DNA from: Mycolicibacterium hodleri
GTDB lineage: Bacteria; Actinomycetota; Actinomycetes; Mycobacteriales; Mycobacteriaceae
Length of the DNA: 64,000 bases
Assembly: GCF_025822245.1 (NCBI RefSeq)
Contig: NZ_JACKTL010000017.1
Location: 1-64,000, forward strand
Direction of reading: 5' to 3'
Positions 17,184-27,832 of this stretch are shown here, in pieces. Numbering within the stretch: position 1 is the stretch's first letter; every line of letters starts with the position of its first letter. A model generated the notes under the pieces. That model worked only from the letters and a program-made list of their open reading frames with translations. It was not told the origin of the DNA and ran no database searches. A program made the position numbers and the translations under genes.

Positions 17184-18191
17184 TCAGCCGTGGCGGTTGA
17201 CCGTGTAGTCGACCAGGTTGGCCAACGCCAACCGGCCGGGCACGTCGGGCAGTTCGGCCAGCTCGGCGCGGGCTTGCGCGGCGTAGTCGGCGACGGTTTC
17301 CTTCGCTCGCACGATCCCACGTGACGAACGCAACAGCGCCAGCGCCTCGGCGACGTCCGCGTCGTCCTCGACGGGTCCCTTCAGCAGTTCGCGTAGCCGG
17401 TCGGCGTCCGGCCCGGTCTCGCGCAATGCGTAGAGCACGGGCAGGGTGTGCACGCCTTCGCGAAGATCGGTGCCGGGCACCTTCCCGGACTCGTCGGGAT
17501 CGCTGTCGATGTCGATGATGTCGTCGGAGATCTGGAAGGCCGTGCCGACGATGCCGCCGAGCCTGCCGAGCCGCTGGATCTGCGCCTCGTCGGCCCCGGA
17601 GAACGTCGCACCGAACGTGCCGGACGCCGCGATCAGGCAGGCCGTCTTCTCGTAGACGACCTTGAGGTAGTGCTCCACGGAGTCCGCGCCCTCGACCACG
17701 CCACGCGTCTCGCGCATTTGTCCGGTGACCAGCTGGGCGAACGTGTCGGCGATGACCAGGACCGCGTCGGGCCCGAGCCGGGCGACCAGCCTCGACGCCG
17801 TCGCGAAGAGGTAGTCACCGGCCAGGATCGCGATGTTGTTGCCCCACCGCGCGTTCGCGCTGTCGGCACCGCGGCGCACCTGAGCCTCGTCCATCACGTC
17901 GTCGTGGTAGAGCGTCGCCAGGTGGACGGCCTCGATCACGGCGCCCGCGACGGTGACCTGCCACGCGTCGGGCTCGGGACCCAGCTGCGCCGACAGCACG
18001 GTGAACAGCGGACGGAACCGCTTGCCACCCGCCTGAAAGAGGTGCTGCACGGCCTCGGCCATCAGCTCGTCGGCCTTGCCCAGCTCGGTGGCCATGAGTT
18101 CCTCGATGCGCGCCACCCCGTCGCGAACACTCGCCGCGAAAATGGCGTCCCCGAACTCCACGCCGGCGACCACGGTCGCTGGTGTCTTCAT
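17184..18191 (-). CDS. grcC1: Polyprenyl diphosphate synthase GrcC1
   Basis: Trans-isoprenyl diphosphate synthase of 335 residues (Rv0562 counterpart) that builds the long prenyl chain, most likely the menaquinone side chain given its neighbours. It has GGKRFRPLF, the first aspartate-rich motif DDVMDEAQVRRG (residues about 93-104) and the second DDIIDIDSD. Both are intact and bind Mg-diphosphate. ATG 18191 (MKTPATVVAG) was chosen; longer readings upstream run antisense through menJ. Divergent from menJ with only 21 bp between the starts. Confidence 0.94.
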   Translation of the reverse strand: MKTPATVVAGVEFGDAIFAASVRDGVARIEELMATELGKADELMAEAVQHLFQAGGKRFRPLFTVLSAQLGPEPDAWQVTVAGAVIEAVHLATLYHDDVMDEAQVRRGADSANARWGNNIAILAGDYLFATASRLVARLGPDAVLVIADTFAQLVTGQMRETRGVVEGADSVEHYLKVVYEKTACLIAASGTFGATFSGADEAQIQRLGRLGGIVGTAFQISDDIIDIDSDPDESGKVPGTDLREGVHTLPVLYALRETGPDADRLRELLKGPVEDDADVAEALALLRSSRGIVRAKETVADYAAQARAELAELPDVPGRLALANLVDYTVNRHG

Positions 18192-18212
18192 TGCTACAAC
18201 ATACTGGGCAGT

Positions 18213-19433
18213 GTGGACCTCAAACGTGACGTGGTGGTGATTGGCGCTGGACCTGCCGGTTCCGCCGCTGCGTCGTGGGCGGTCCGCAACGGCCGCGACG
18301 TACTGGTCGTCGACGGTCAACGCTTCCCTCGTGACAAGGCCTGCGGCGACGGGCTGACCCCGCGCGCGATCGCCGAACTCGAGTTGCTCGGCCTGGGCCC
18401 CTGGTTGGACGGCAAGGTTCGCCACCGCGGACTGCGGATGTCGGGTTTCGGGGCCGACGTGGAGATCGAGTGGCCGGGCCCGTCGTTCCCGCGCACCGGC
18501 AGCGCCGTGCCGCGGACCGAGCTCGACGAACGCATCCGCCACGTCGCAGTCGACGATGGCGCCGAGATGCTCCTCGGAGTCAAAGCGGTTGGCGTCGACC
18601 ATGATTCGACCGGTCGGGCGACGTCGGTGACGCTCGAGGACGGCACCGCGATTGGCTGCCGGGAGTTGATCGTGGCCGACGGCGCCCGCTCGACTCTCGG
18701 CCGCGTGCTCGGCCGCGAATGGCACAGGGAGACCGTCTACGGCGTCGCGATCCGCGGCTACGTCGCGAGCCCACGTGCCAACGAACCGTGGATCACCTCG
18801 CACCTCGAACTCCGCTCCCCCGCCGGGGACGTCCTGCCCGGGTACGGCTGGATCTTCCCCCTGGGAAACGGCGAGGTGAACATCGGCGTCGGCGCCCTCG
18901 CCTCGGCGAAGCGACCCGCCGACGCCGCCCTGCGGCCACTCCTGTCGCACTACGCCAACCTGCGGCGCGACGAGTGGGGCTTCGACGGCGAACCGCGGGC
19001 TGCCCTGTCGGCGCTGTTGCCGATGGGCGGCGCGGTCTCCGGTGTCGCGGGACCCAACTGGATGCTGATCGGAGACGCCGCGGCGTGCGTCAACCCGCTC
19101 AACGGCGAGGGGATCGACTACGGACTCGAGACCGGTCGACTCGCCGCGGAACTTCTCGGCAGCGGGGACCTGAGCCGAGCCTGGCCCGACGAGTTGCACC
19201 GGCACTACGCCCGCGGTTTCTCGGTGGCGCGACGGCTCGCACTTTTGCTGACGATCCCCCGCTTCCTGCCGACCGTCGGCCCGCTCGCGATGCGCTCGAC
19301 GTTCCTCATGGGTGTCGCCGTTCGCGTGATGGGCAACCTGGTCACCGACGAGGACGAGGACTGGATTGCCAGGGCATGGCGCACCGCCGGTGCCGGATCG
19401 CGCCGGATGGACGGGCGCAAGCCGTTCAGCTGA
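18213..19433 (+). CDS. menJ: Menaquinone reductase MenJ (geranylgeranyl reductase family)
   Basis: A flavoprotein of 406 residues, counterpart of Rv0561c, which saturates one isoprene unit of the menaquinone tail. GTG 18213 begins VDLKRDVVVIGAGPAG. The FAD GxGxxG motif is at residues about 9-15, the family CGDGLTPRA signature (which includes the FAD-contacting Cys-Gly-Asp) is near 45, and a C-terminal GDAAACVNPLNGEGIDYG motif binds FAD. It is divergent from grcC1, whose product makes the substrate tail. The very short shared spacer implies leaderless or nearly leaderless transcripts. Confidence 0.92.
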   Translation: MDLKRDVVVIGAGPAGSAAASWAVRNGRDVLVVDGQRFPRDKACGDGLTPRAIAELELLGLGPWLDGKVRHRGLRMSGFGADVEIEWPGPSFPRTGSAVPRTELDERIRHVAVDDGAEMLLGVKAVGVDHDSTGRATSVTLEDGTAIGCRELIVADGARSTLGRVLGREWHRETVYGVAIRGYVASPRANEPWITSHLELRSPAGDVLPGYGWIFPLGNGEVNIGVGALASAKRPADAALRPLLSHYANLRRDEWGFDGEPRAALSALLPMGGAVSGVAGPNWMLIGDAAACVNPLNGEGIDYGLETGRLAAELLGSGDLSRAWPDELHRHYARGFSVARRLALLLTIPRFLPTVGPLAMRSTFLMGVAVRVMGNLVTDEDEDWIARAWRTAGAGSRRMDGRKPFS

Positions 19434-19590
19434 GCTCCGCACGATGTGTTTGCCAAATTTGCCGCTGCGGGTATGAAACACTTGCCTGACGAAATAGACG
19501 AAACCGTAAGTCGACTTCTGTTTGCGCTTTGCCCGCAGTGGCTACATGCGACCAGGGTTGGGAGTCGTCGACGACGGGGGGCTTCGGTTG

Positions 19591-22347
19591 GTGCGTTCAC
19601 GGATGAGCCGGGCGGCCGAATGGCGCGCGGTGATCACGTTCCTGGAGTCCGCGGCGACCCGCCCGTCGGCCCTCGTCATCGGCGGCGAGGCGGGCATCGG
19701 GAAGACCACGCTCTGGCTGGGCGCCCTGGAACAGGCTCGGGACAGCGGTTTTCACGTCCTGTCGGCACGGGGCGGCCAGGCCGAGTCCGGCTTGACCTAC
19801 GCGGTGCTCGCCGACCTCCTCGAATCGGTCGGCACGGACGTCCTGGACACCCTGCCCCACCTCCAACGGGTCGCCGTCGACCGGGTGCTGCTGGCCGGTG
19901 ACGGCACGGGGCCGGTCACCGACGAGCGGGTGGTCGCGTCCGCCTTCATCACCCTGCTGGACCGGCTGGCCGCCGACGCGCCGGTGATCGTGGCGCTCGA
20001 CGACGTGCAGTGGCTCGACTCGTCCAGCCAAGCGGTCGTGGCGTTCGCGAGCCGACGGCTCAAGGGGCGCGTCGGCGTTCTCGCCACCGAACGCACCGAG
20101 GCCGACGGCCGTCACGGCACCGACTGGCTCAAGCTGAGCCGGCTCGACGGAGTCGAACGCATGTCGGTGGGGCCGTTGAGCATCGGCGACCTGCGCCGGG
20201 TGATCTCCAGCAGGCTGGGTCGATCGTTCTCCCGGCCGACGATCGTCCGGATCAGCGAGCTGTCCGGGGGCAACCCGTTCTACGCACTGGAATTGGCGCG
20301 CGCGATCGACGGGCAGTCGAGCCTGGCCGACGCCGCGCTCCCCGGGTCGTTGGCCGACCTCGTCCGCTCCCGGCTGGACCAGTTCGGGGAGGACACCCAG
20401 ACGGTCCTGCTGGCCGCGGCCAGCGTCGGCACCCCGACGGTCGACCTGCTCGCCCAGGTCACCGAACAGGCGCCCCAACGCGTGGTGGAACTGCTGGAGG
20501 TGCCGGAGACCGACGGCATCGTGCAGATTGCGGGCAACCGGGTGCGGTTCGCCCATCCCCTGCTGGCCCGCGGCGTCTACAGCGTGGTGGGACCCGTCCG
20601 CCGCCGACAGATGCATCGCGCGCTCGCCACGATCGTCCAGCAACCGGAAATGCGGGCACGCCACCTGGCGCTGGCCGCGTCGAACGCCGACCCCGCGACC
20701 CTGCTGGCCCTCGACACGGCGGCAGACGCCGCGCGCGTGCGCGGGGCCCCGGCGGCAGCCGCCGAATTGTTGGACCTCGCCATCAACCTCGGTGGCGACA
20801 CCCCCGCCCGCAGGATCCACTGCGCCGATCACCACTTCCGTGCCGGGGAAGCGCAGCGCGCCGGCGAGCTACTGGTGTCGACAGTCGACCAGCTTCCGCC
20901 GGGATCGCTTCGGGCCTTTGCGCTGAATCTGCTTGCGACCATTCGGATTTACAGCGACAGCCTGGCCGAGGCCAGCGAGTTGCTGGACCGGGCCCGCGAC
21001 GACGCCGAGGAGGACCCCGTCCTCACGGTGCGCATCCTGCTGCTGTCGTCGTTTGCGTCGATGTACTCGGGCCAGTTGGACGCCGCGGTGCGCCACACCG
21101 ACGAGGCGTTGGACCTGGCCCGTGGCCTGTCGCTGCCCGAGCTGACCAGCCAGGTGCTCGCGATGTCGGTGCTGACGAAGTGCACGCGCGGCGACGGGGT
21201 CGACGAACCGAGTCTGCACCGCGCCCTCGAGCTTGAGGATCTCGACGCCGACGTGCCCATGCAGTTTCGGGCGTGCGCGGTCCGGGCGATCACGCACGCG
21301 TGGACGGGGGAACTCGACGCCGCACGCGACGAGGCGAAGACCGTGCGGCAGCTCTGTTTGGCCCGCGGCGCCGAGAGCGACGTGATGATGTTCGACGCCC
21401 ACACCGCGCTGGCCGACGTGTGGCGGGGTGACTTCGCCGCCGCGGAGGTGCTCGCCGAAGAGGCCATCGAACGCGCCGAACACATTGACACACAGAATCT
21501 TCGGGGCGTGGCACTGGCGATCCGCGCGACCGTCTTCGCCCACCAGGGGCGGGAGGCCGACGCCCGCAACGACGCCAACGCCGCGCTGGCCATATCCCGG
21601 GAAACCGACACCCCGCAGCTCGCGATCCGGGCTCTGACGGCTCTGGGTTTCGTCGAGCTGTCCCTCGGCAACTACCCCGAAGCGCTGGCCGCCCTGCAGC
21701 CGCTGATCGACGCTTTCGGCGCGCTGCCGGGAAACGAGATGCGCAACCTCGACTACGTGCCGTATGCGATCGAGGCACTGATCGCCGCCGGCCGGCCCGA
21801 CGAGGCCGAGCCGATGATCGAACAGCTCGAGAACGACGGCCGCCGACTGGACCGGGCGTGGCTGCTGGCCACCGGAGCCAGAGGACGGGCGAGGTGGTGG
21901 GCCGCGAAGGGCGAGCTCGACGAGGCGACGCGGGCCATTCAGCAGTCGCTGCTGCACCACGACGGGCTGCCGATGCCGTTCGAGCGGGCGCGCACGCTGC
22001 TGGTACTCGGGCAGCTGCAACGCCGTCAGCGGCTGAAGCAGGCGGCCGCCGACACCTTCGCGGAGGCATTGCGGGAGTTCGAGCGGATCGGCGCGGCGCT
22101 GTGGGCCGAGCGCGCCCGCGACGAGCTGGGCCGCGCCAAGTCCGAGACACCGCCGAAACCCACGCTGACCCCGGCCGAACGACGGATTGCCGAGCTGGCG
22201 ACCTCGGGAATGACCAACCGCGACGTGGCGGCGACCCTCTACGTCAGCCTGAAGACCGTCGAGGCGAACCTGACCCAGATCTACCGCAAGCTCGGCATCC
22301 GGTCACGCGCCCAGCTGGCGGCCAAGCTGGCCTCCGGTGAGCTGTAG
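19591..22347 (+). CDS. Large ATPase-LuxR transcriptional regulator (LAL/MalT type), paralogue B
   Basis: A 918-residue regulator with the same architecture as the gene at 10220-13015. It has Walker A GGEAGIGKTT (residues 31-40), a VALDDVQWLD Walker B region, a TPR-like helical middle, and a C-terminal LuxR helix-turn-helix (LTPAERRIAELATSG...LGIRSR). GTG 19591 was chosen because it aligns with the start of paralogue A and has a G-rich site 9 nt upstream. ATG 19546, 19603 and an earlier in-frame start at 19522 are alternatives. It lies between menJ and menG and runs tail-to-tail into menG with 3 bp between. The inducer and targets are unknown. Confidence 0.9.
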   Translation: MRSRMSRAAEWRAVITFLESAATRPSALVIGGEAGIGKTTLWLGALEQARDSGFHVLSARGGQAESGLTYAVLADLLESVGTDVLDTLPHLQRVAVDRVLLAGDGTGPVTDERVVASAFITLLDRLAADAPVIVALDDVQWLDSSSQAVVAFASRRLKGRVGVLATERTEADGRHGTDWLKLSRLDGVERMSVGPLSIGDLRRVISSRLGRSFSRPTIVRISELSGGNPFYALELARAIDGQSSLADAALPGSLADLVRSRLDQFGEDTQTVLLAAASVGTPTVDLLAQVTEQAPQRVVELLEVPETDGIVQIAGNRVRFAHPLLARGVYSVVGPVRRRQMHRALATIVQQPEMRARHLALAASNADPATLLALDTAADAARVRGAPAAAAELLDLAINLGGDTPARRIHCADHHFRAGEAQRAGELLVSTVDQLPPGSLRAFALNLLATIRIYSDSLAEASELLDRARDDAEEDPVLTVRILLLSSFASMYSGQLDAAVRHTDEALDLARGLSLPELTSQVLAMSVLTKCTRGDGVDEPSLHRALELEDLDADVPMQFRACAVRAITHAWTGELDAARDEAKTVRQLCLARGAESDVMMFDAHTALADVWRGDFAAAEVLAEEAIERAEHIDTQNLRGVALAIRATVFAHQGREADARNDANAALAISRETDTPQLAIRALTALGFVELSLGNYPEALAALQPLIDAFGALPGNEMRNLDYVPYAIEALIAAGRPDEAEPMIEQLENDGRRLDRAWLLATGARGRARWWAAKGELDEATRAIQQSLLHHDGLPMPFERARTLLVLGQLQRRQRLKQAAADTFAEALREFERIGAALWAERARDELGRAKSETPPKPTLTPAERRIAELATSGMTNRDVAATLYVSLKTVEANLTQIYRKLGIRSRAQLAAKLASGEL

Positions 22348-22350
22348 CCG

Positions 22351-23037
22351 TCAGGCCTTGGTGGCGGCGTGCAGCGCCACGATGCCACCGGTGAGGTTGC
22401 GCCACCGCACCGCCGACCAACCGGCGTCGGCGATCCGCCGGGCGAACGCCGCCTGATCCGGCCAGGCGCGGATCGACTCAGCCAGGTACACGTAGGCGTC
22501 GGGATTGCTGGACACCGCGCGCGCCACCGACGGCAATGCCCGCATCAGGTACTCCTTGTAGACCGTGCCGAACAGCGGGTTCGTCGGAGTGGAGAACTCG
22601 CACACCACCAGTCGGCCGCCGGGACGGGTGACCCGGGCCATCTCGCGAAGGCCCTCGACGTGGTCCACGACGTTGCGGATGCCGAAGCTGATGGTCACCG
22701 CGTCGAACGACTCGTCGGCGAACGGCAGCTTCGTCGCATCGCCGGCCACCTTGGGCACCGGGCGTGCCGCACCGGCGGCGAGCATGCCGACCGAGAAGTC
22801 GGCCGCCACGCACCAGGCGCCGGACTCCGCCAATTCCACCGTCGAGACGGCGGTGCCCGCCGCCAGGTCGAGGACCGCGTCGCCGGGGCCGATGTCCAGT
22901 GCCGCCCGCGTCGCCCGTCGCCAGTATCGGTCCTGGCCCAGCGACAGCACCGTGTTCGTGACGTCGTACCGACGGGCGACGCCGTCGAACATCGACGCCA
23001 CTTCGCGGGGGTTCTTCTCCAACGTCGCACGGCTCAC
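22351..23037 (-). CDS. menG: Demethylmenaquinone methyltransferase
   Basis: SAM-dependent C-methyltransferase of the UbiE/MenG family, the last ring modification of menaquinone (Rv0558 counterpart). The 228-residue product from GTG 23037 ([13 protein letters not shown]) has the family N-terminus [15 protein letters not shown] motif [10 protein letters not shown], the middle [21 protein letters not shown] segment (motif II region) and the FGIRNV signature. Upstream in-frame codons were rejected because the family begins at this point. The nearby menJ and grcC1 act on the same molecule. Confidence 0.93.
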   Translation of the reverse strand: MSRATLEKNPREVASMFDGVARRYDVTNTVLSLGQDRYWRRATRAALDIGPGDAVLDLAAGTAVSTVELAESGAWCVAADFSVGMLAAGAARPVPKVAGDATKLPFADESFDAVTISFGIRNVVDHVEGLREMARVTRPGGRLVVCEFSTPTNPLFGTVYKEYLMRALPSVARAVSSNPDAYVYLAESIRAWPDQAAFARRIADAGWSAVRWRNLTGGIVALHAATKA

Positions 23038-23136
23038 GCCACCGACGCTACCTGTGAATGTGCACGTCGCGGGAATGGGTAACCCGTCACCGCGTTGGTA
23101 TTGCCTTGAATGCCGGGACCAGACAGAGGAGAAGAC

Positions 23137-23961
23137 ATGGCCGAGAAGGTGTGGTTCATCACCGGGACGTCGCGAGGCTTCGGACGGGAGTGGGCGATCG
23201 CGGCCCTGGAACGCGGTGACAAGGTCGCCGCCACCGCGCGCGACACCTCGACGCTCGACGACCTGAGCGAGAAGTTTGGCGACGCACTGCTGCCCATCGA
23301 GCTGGACGTCACCGATCGCGCCGCCGACTTCGCCGCCGTCGAACGGGCCCACGACCACTTCGGGCGTCTCGACGTCGTCGTCAACAACGCGGGATACGGA
23401 CAGTTCGGCTTCATCGAGGAGCTCTCCGAGGCCGAAGCCCGCGACCAGATCGAAACGAACGTGTTCGGCGCGCTGTGGATCACCCAGGCGGCGTTGCCGT
23501 TCCTGCGCGCGCAGCGCAGCGGTCACATCGTGCAGGTGTCCTCGATCGGCGGCATCACGGCGTTCCAGAACGTCGGCATCTATCACGCCTCCAAGTGGGC
23601 GCTCGAGGGCTTCTCGCAGGCCTTGGCGCAGGAGGTGGAGTCCTTTGGCATCCACGTGACGCTCGTCGAGCCGGGCGGCTTCTCCACCGACTGGGCAGGT
23701 TCGTCGGCCAAGCGCGCCGAGGAGATCGCCGACTACGCCGAGATCCACGAGGCGGCGCAGAAGGCACGTGAGAAGCGGAACTCGGCGTCGGGTGACCCGA
23801 AGGCCTCGGCAGCGGCGATCCTCAAGGTCGTCGACGCGGAGAAGCCGCCACTGCGAGTGTTCTTCGGCAGCATGCCCATTCAGCTCGCGAAGGCCGACTA
23901 CGAGAGCCGCCTCAAGACGTGGGAGGAGTGGCAGCCGGTCGCCGAACTCGCCCAGGGCTGA
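23137..23961 (+). CDS. Short-chain dehydrogenase/reductase
   Basis: A 274-residue classical SDR with the NAD(P) motif [11 protein letters not shown] (residues about 9-19), NNAGYG, the catalytic Ser region VSSIGG and YHASK with catalytic Tyr and Lys. The substrate is unknown. ATG 23137 follows an AGAGGAGA site by 5-6 nt, which decides the start over 23110. Divergent from menG and convergent with the ClC gene (7 bp between stops). Not part of the conserved menaquinone gene order as I recall it. Confidence 0.9.
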   Translation: MAEKVWFITGTSRGFGREWAIAALERGDKVAATARDTSTLDDLSEKFGDALLPIELDVTDRAADFAAVERAHDHFGRLDVVVNNAGYGQFGFIEELSEAEARDQIETNVFGALWITQAALPFLRAQRSGHIVQVSSIGGITAFQNVGIYHASKWALEGFSQALAQEVESFGIHVTLVEPGGFSTDWAGSSAKRAEEIADYAEIHEAAQKAREKRNSASGDPKASAAAILKVVDAEKPPLRVFFGSMPIQLAKADYESRLKTWEEWQPVAELAQG

Positions 23962-23968
23962 GCCAGCC

Positions 23969-25297
23969 CTAGGACGAATCCTTGCCGGGTTCCGCCGGCA
24001 TGCGTTCGCGCAGGCTGTCGTAGATCGGCGGCGCCCGCAGCAGTTCCGCCGCCAAGACGGCTGCAGCGGTCGCCGCCAGCATCGGCACCAGCACCGACGT
24101 CGTGGCCGTCATCTCGACGACCAGCACGATCCCCGTCACCGGTGCCCGGACCGTGCCTGCGAAGAACGCCGACATCCCGACGATCGCCATCGGGACCGCC
24201 AGTGACGCCTGGTTGCCCGGCCAGACGGCGTCGAAGCACCCGGCAAACAGCACGCCCCACAGCGTCCCAACGGCCAACAGGGGCGCGAACAACCCGCCCG
24301 GGACGGCAGCGGCATAGGACAGCGGACCGGCCAGGAAGCGCAACGCCAGGAAGCCGACCACGACGGAGAGTTCCAGGCTCCGGCCGCCGAGGATCGACTG
24401 GGTCAGGGTGTCACCGCCTCCGGTGGCCAACGGATGCACGAACATCACCAGGCCGATCACCGCGCCGATGAGGGCGGCCTTCGCCACCGCCGGTATCCGG
24501 GGCAGCAGTTTGACGTGGTCGACGAATCCCAGCACCAGGCGGTTGTAGAGGACGCCGAGGCACCCCGTCGCCAGGCCGAACACGATGAAGAGCGGCAGCC
24601 AGCCCAGGCCGGGTGAATTCACCTCGGGCACGGCGAAGTCGGGGTGGTCACCGACGACGAGCCGCGCGCAGCCGACGCCCGTGGCGGCCGCGAAGGCCGT
24701 CGCGAGGACGGTGTGCAGCCGGAAGGACTTGGTCACCTCTTCGAGGGTGAACAGAACGCCGCCGATTGGAGCGTTGAACGCCACGGCGAGGCCGGCGCCG
24801 CCGACGGCCGTCTGCAGCATCCGTACCGTCGCGTCGCCGAGGCGGGCACACCGTGCGACGGCGGCGCCGATCGCCGCGCCCATGTGCACGGTCGGTCCCT
24901 CGCGACCCAGGACCAGACCCGAGCCGATGCCCAACACCCCGCCGACGAACTTGGCGGTCAGCAACCGCAATTCCGGCGTCGAGGCGTCGCCGCGGTAGAC
25001 CGCCTCGACGTGCTGGATGCCACTGCCCGCCGCCAGCGGCATCCATCGCACGACCAACGCGGCGAGGGCGGCCCCGAGGGCGGTGGCCGCCATCGGGACG
25101 AGCCAGCCCGGTCCGGCCAGCCGATGCGCCCAGTCGGACAGGTCGATTCGTAGGGTGTCGGCGTATTGCAGACACCACCGGAAGGCGCCGCCGACGAATC
25201 CGATGACCGCGCCCGCCACGACGGCGACCGCGCAGACGAGCACCAACCCCTGCACGCCGTCGGTGACCGGCGTCGAGTCTGGACTGGGCGTCGTCAT
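23969..25297 (-). CDS. ClC-family chloride transporter
   Basis: A 442-residue polytopic membrane protein of the ClC family. The three anion-pathway motifs are present: GSGIQHV (residues about 93-99), [11 protein letters not shown] with the external gating Glu, and [11 protein letters not shown]. The internal LEEV segment after GVLFT carries the glutamate expected at the proton pathway, so a Cl-/H+ antiporter is more likely than a channel. It may serve in acid response or charge balance, but nothing here fixes that. Monocistronic. Confidence 0.9.
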   Translation of the reverse strand: MTTPSPDSTPVTDGVQGLVLVCAVAVVAGAVIGFVGGAFRWCLQYADTLRIDLSDWAHRLAGPGWLVPMAATALGAALAALVVRWMPLAAGSGIQHVEAVYRGDASTPELRLLTAKFVGGVLGIGSGLVLGREGPTVHMGAAIGAAVARCARLGDATVRMLQTAVGGAGLAVAFNAPIGGVLFTLEEVTKSFRLHTVLATAFAAATGVGCARLVVGDHPDFAVPEVNSPGLGWLPLFIVFGLATGCLGVLYNRLVLGFVDHVKLLPRIPAVAKAALIGAVIGLVMFVHPLATGGGDTLTQSILGGRSLELSVVVGFLALRFLAGPLSYAAAVPGGLFAPLLAVGTLWGVLFAGCFDAVWPGNQASLAVPMAIVGMSAFFAGTVRAPVTGIVLVVEMTATTSVLVPMLAATAAAVLAAELLRAPPIYDSLRERMPAEPGKDSS

Positions 25298-25317
25298 CGG
25301 TATCCCGCTCTGTCGTC

Positions 25318-25339
25318 GGCCCGTGGTGGTGGACGGGCC
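25318..25339 (-). terminator. Weak hairpin between mgtA and the ClC gene
   Basis: A 7-bp stem ggcccgt/acgggcc with an 8-base loop lies downstream of mgtA on the minus strand and just upstream of the ClC start. It could end the mgtA transcript. The stem is short, so this is tentative. Confidence 0.3.
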
Positions 25340-25400
25340 CGGTGCGGATACGCAAGCAGCTACCAGAGTCGATCGTCAAGGCGATCGGGAGATCAGGCGG

Positions 25401-26528
25401 TCAGGCAGCCTTGGCGCCGCGATGGCCGAGCACCGCGTCGTAGTGGCCGAGGAGCTGCTCGCAGACCGCGGGCCAGGTGCGAGTCAGCACGCTGCGCCTG
25501 GCGGCGACCGAGTATCGGTGCCGTTCGGCGAGGAGATGGTCGACGGCGTCGGGCAACCGGGTCTCGAACTCGTCGACCCCCAGCAGCAGACCGGTGTGCA
25601 TCGGCGTCACCAGGTCCCGCGGGCCGCCGGCGTCGGGGGCGATCACGGGGACTCCGGAGGCCATCGCCTCCTGGACGGCCTGACAGAAGGTCTCGTGCTC
25701 GCCGGCGTGGACGAACACGTCCATGCTGGCGTAGGCGGCGGCCAGGGCCCGACCGTACAGGGCACCGGTGAAAACCGCTGTCGGCATCAGTGATTCGAGA
25801 CTCTTGCGGTCGACGCCGTCGCCGACGACGACCAGTTGCACGTCGTCGCGGCGCGCTAAGACCGCCAGCCGCTCGACGTGCTTCTCTGGCGCCAACCGGC
25901 CCACGAACCCGACGATCGGTTTTCCGGTGGGTGACCACGCCGTCCGCAGCGCGTCGTCGCGCGCCGAGGGGACGAAGCCGCTGACGTCGACGCCTCGACC
26001 CCAATGATGAACGCGCGGAACGTGATGCGCGGTGAGGTTTTCGATCGCCGAGGTAGACGGTGCCAGCGTTCGGTCGGCCTTGCCGTGGAGATGCCGCGTC
26101 CACGCCCACGCCGCCCTCGACATCACACCCGCACCGTAACTCTGGGCGAAACCCGCGACGTCGGTCTGGAACACGGCGACCGTCGGCACGTCCAGATGCC
26201 GCGCGGCCAGCAGGCCGCCGTAGCCGAGCAGTGCCGGCGACGCCAGATGGACCACGTCCGGCTGAAAACCGCGCAGCACGCCGACCATCCGCGGACGCGG
26301 AACTCCCAGCGGCAGCGACGTCACCTTCGGGAACATCTTCGACGGCACCCGATGCACCCGAACGCCGTCGTGGACCCGAGTGGCGGGCGGCTGACCACGA
26401 GGACTGTCCGGTGCGATGACGAGCACTTCGTGTCCCGTCCTGCGGAGATGTTCCATCACCCGAAGCACCGAGTTGGTGACTCCGTTGACGTTGGGGAGGA
26501 ACGACTCCGCGACGATGGCAACGCGCAC
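25401..26528 (-). CDS. mgtA: GDP-mannose-dependent alpha-mannosyltransferase MgtA (PimB-like)
   Basis: A GT-B fold, GT4-family glycosyltransferase of 375 residues, counterpart of Rv0557 (once named pimB). That enzyme mannosylates glucuronosyl diacylglycerol in glycolipid/lipomannan-like synthesis at the cytoplasmic membrane face. GTG 26528 begins [17 protein letters not shown], the typical acceptor-side N-terminus. The nucleotide-sugar site shows [12 protein letters not shown] and the E-x7-E motif ([12 protein letters not shown]). Upstream readings were rejected because the family starts exactly here. Divergent from the lipoprotein gene. Confidence 0.9.
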   Translation of the reverse strand: MRVAIVAESFLPNVNGVTNSVLRVMEHLRRTGHEVLVIAPDSPRGQPPATRVHDGVRVHRVPSKMFPKVTSLPLGVPRPRMVGVLRGFQPDVVHLASPALLGYGGLLAARHLDVPTVAVFQTDVAGFAQSYGAGVMSRAAWAWTRHLHGKADRTLAPSTSAIENLTAHHVPRVHHWGRGVDVSGFVPSARDDALRTAWSPTGKPIVGFVGRLAPEKHVERLAVLARRDDVQLVVVGDGVDRKSLESLMPTAVFTGALYGRALAAAYASMDVFVHAGEHETFCQAVQEAMASGVPVIAPDAGGPRDLVTPMHTGLLLGVDEFETRLPDAVDHLLAERHRYSVAARRSVLTRTWPAVCEQLLGHYDAVLGHRGAKAA

Positions 26529-26615
26529 CCCAGAAGGCTGACAGCCCCGGTTGTACTGGAGGTTGCGTGCGGGGATACGACACGCGAAGACTGGTGACGG
26601 GCTCATAATGCGGGG

Positions 26616-27323
26616 ATGCGCAGCAAGCACGTCGTGATGGCCGTAGCGCTGAGCCTCGTCGTCGCGCTGACCGGCTGCACGCGCGCCGTCAGCGGCACAC
26701 CCCTGGGCGACCCGGACCCTCCGCGCGTCGCCATGACGCAGGATTCGTTCGGCATCCGCGCCGGGCTGGCGGACGCCCCCGTGCAGCTGGAGATCTACAC
26801 CGAGCCGCAGTGCAGCCATTGCGCCGATCTACAACACGACTTCGGTGACCGGTTCGCGTACTACATCGGCGCGGGCCAGCTCGCGATCACCTATCGACCG
26901 ATGACCTTCCTCGACACCCCCGCCACCGACGGACACTCCGCCCGGGTGGCCAACGCCCTGTTCGTGGCGGCCACCCCCGGCGGGCAGGGGGACGGCGCCG
27001 GGTCGACCACTGGCGCACAGTTCCAACGCTTCGTCGAACGACTGTGGGCCAACCAAGACCCCGGCAGCCCGGGACCCGACGACGCGACGATCGCCGACTT
27101 CGCCCGCGCAGCAGGCGTTCCCGGCTTCCAGGCACACCAGATCGAGACCGGCGCACAAGCGAAGAGCGCAGCCGACCTGGCCGACATGGAGTCGACCAAC
27201 TTCGAGTTCCTCTACGAGGTCGACCCGTTGAACACCGGCACGCCAACGGTCTTCGACCTACACGCCGGACAAAAGCTCGACATCTACGACGACGACTGGC
27301 TCTCCAAGCTGATGGCGTCCTGA
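26616..27323 (+). CDS. Thioredoxin-fold (DsbA-like) lipoprotein
   Basis: A predicted exported lipoprotein of 235 residues. The signal peptide ends in the lipobox LTGC (Cys near residue 23). The mature domain is DsbA/DsbG-like, with [11 protein letters not shown] carrying a CSHC redox pair and the cis-Pro region near TGTPTVFD. It would act on disulphides in the cell envelope. The last 40 bp overlap antisense with the end of the convergent DUF3592 gene. Confidence 0.88.
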   Translation: MRSKHVVMAVALSLVVALTGCTRAVSGTPLGDPDPPRVAMTQDSFGIRAGLADAPVQLEIYTEPQCSHCADLQHDFGDRFAYYIGAGQLAITYRPMTFLDTPATDGHSARVANALFVAATPGGQGDGAGSTTGAQFQRFVERLWANQDPGSPGPDDATIADFARAAGVPGFQAHQIETGAQAKSAADLADMESTNFEFLYEVDPLNTGTPTVFDLHAGQKLDIYDDDWLSKLMAS

Positions 27324-27832
27324 CGGTTCAGCCGACGCTGCAGCACCGCCAACCCACTCAGCGCGGCCGCTGCGACCAACCATCCCACCACCGCGATCGA
27401 CGCGGCGGGAATGATCGCCAGCGAGGCGTTGCGGTCCTGCACTCGGACGAGATCCGGGTTGGCCTTGTCGTATTCGACGTAGATCCGCATGCCGGTGTCG
27501 AGTTCGGACGGATACAGCACGCCCAGCTCCGGCCGGTAGGTGACGCGGTCCGGGGTGACGAACTCGATGGTCGACCGTCGCGGTCCGGCGTCGAGCACCT
27601 CGGCCGCGGCCACGCCCATGTCGCCCTCGATCTGGCGGTCGTCGCGCCAGGCCCCGAGTACGAGCAGCACCGACTGCAACGTCACCAGGCAGGCGACGAT
27701 GACCACCCCGATCCGCACCCGGCGGATGACGCGCTCGGCCCGCGTCTCACTGGGATCGCCGTACAGGTGCGGAATCAGGCCCTGCCACAACGTCTTCAGA
27801 TAGCGCACCAGCTGGTCGACCGACGTCCTCAC
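27284..27832 (-). CDS. DUF3592 membrane protein
   Basis: A 182-residue membrane protein, Rv0556 counterpart. GTG 27832 overlaps the menD stop as GTGA, so it is translationally coupled to menD; that is why this start was chosen. One span lies at about residues 35-57 ([20 protein letters not shown]) and another near the C-terminus ([19 protein letters not shown]). Between them is an extracytoplasmic beta-rich domain with the DUF3592 pattern [13 protein letters not shown]. Its role beside the menaquinone genes is unknown. Confidence 0.85.
   Translation of the reverse strand: MRTSVDQLVRYLKTLWQGLIPHLYGDPSETRAERVIRRVRIGVVIVACLVTLQSVLLVLGAWRDDRQIEGDMGVAAAEVLDAGPRRSTIEFVTPDRVTYRPELGVLYPSELDTGMRIYVEYDKANPDLVRVQDRNASLAIIPAASIAVVGWLVAAAALSGLAVLQRRLNRQDAISLESQSSS

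Noticed and set aside
17184..19481. A 765-residue frame containing GrcC1
   Set aside because: The upstream part is antisense to menJ. The family starts at MKTPATVV (18191).
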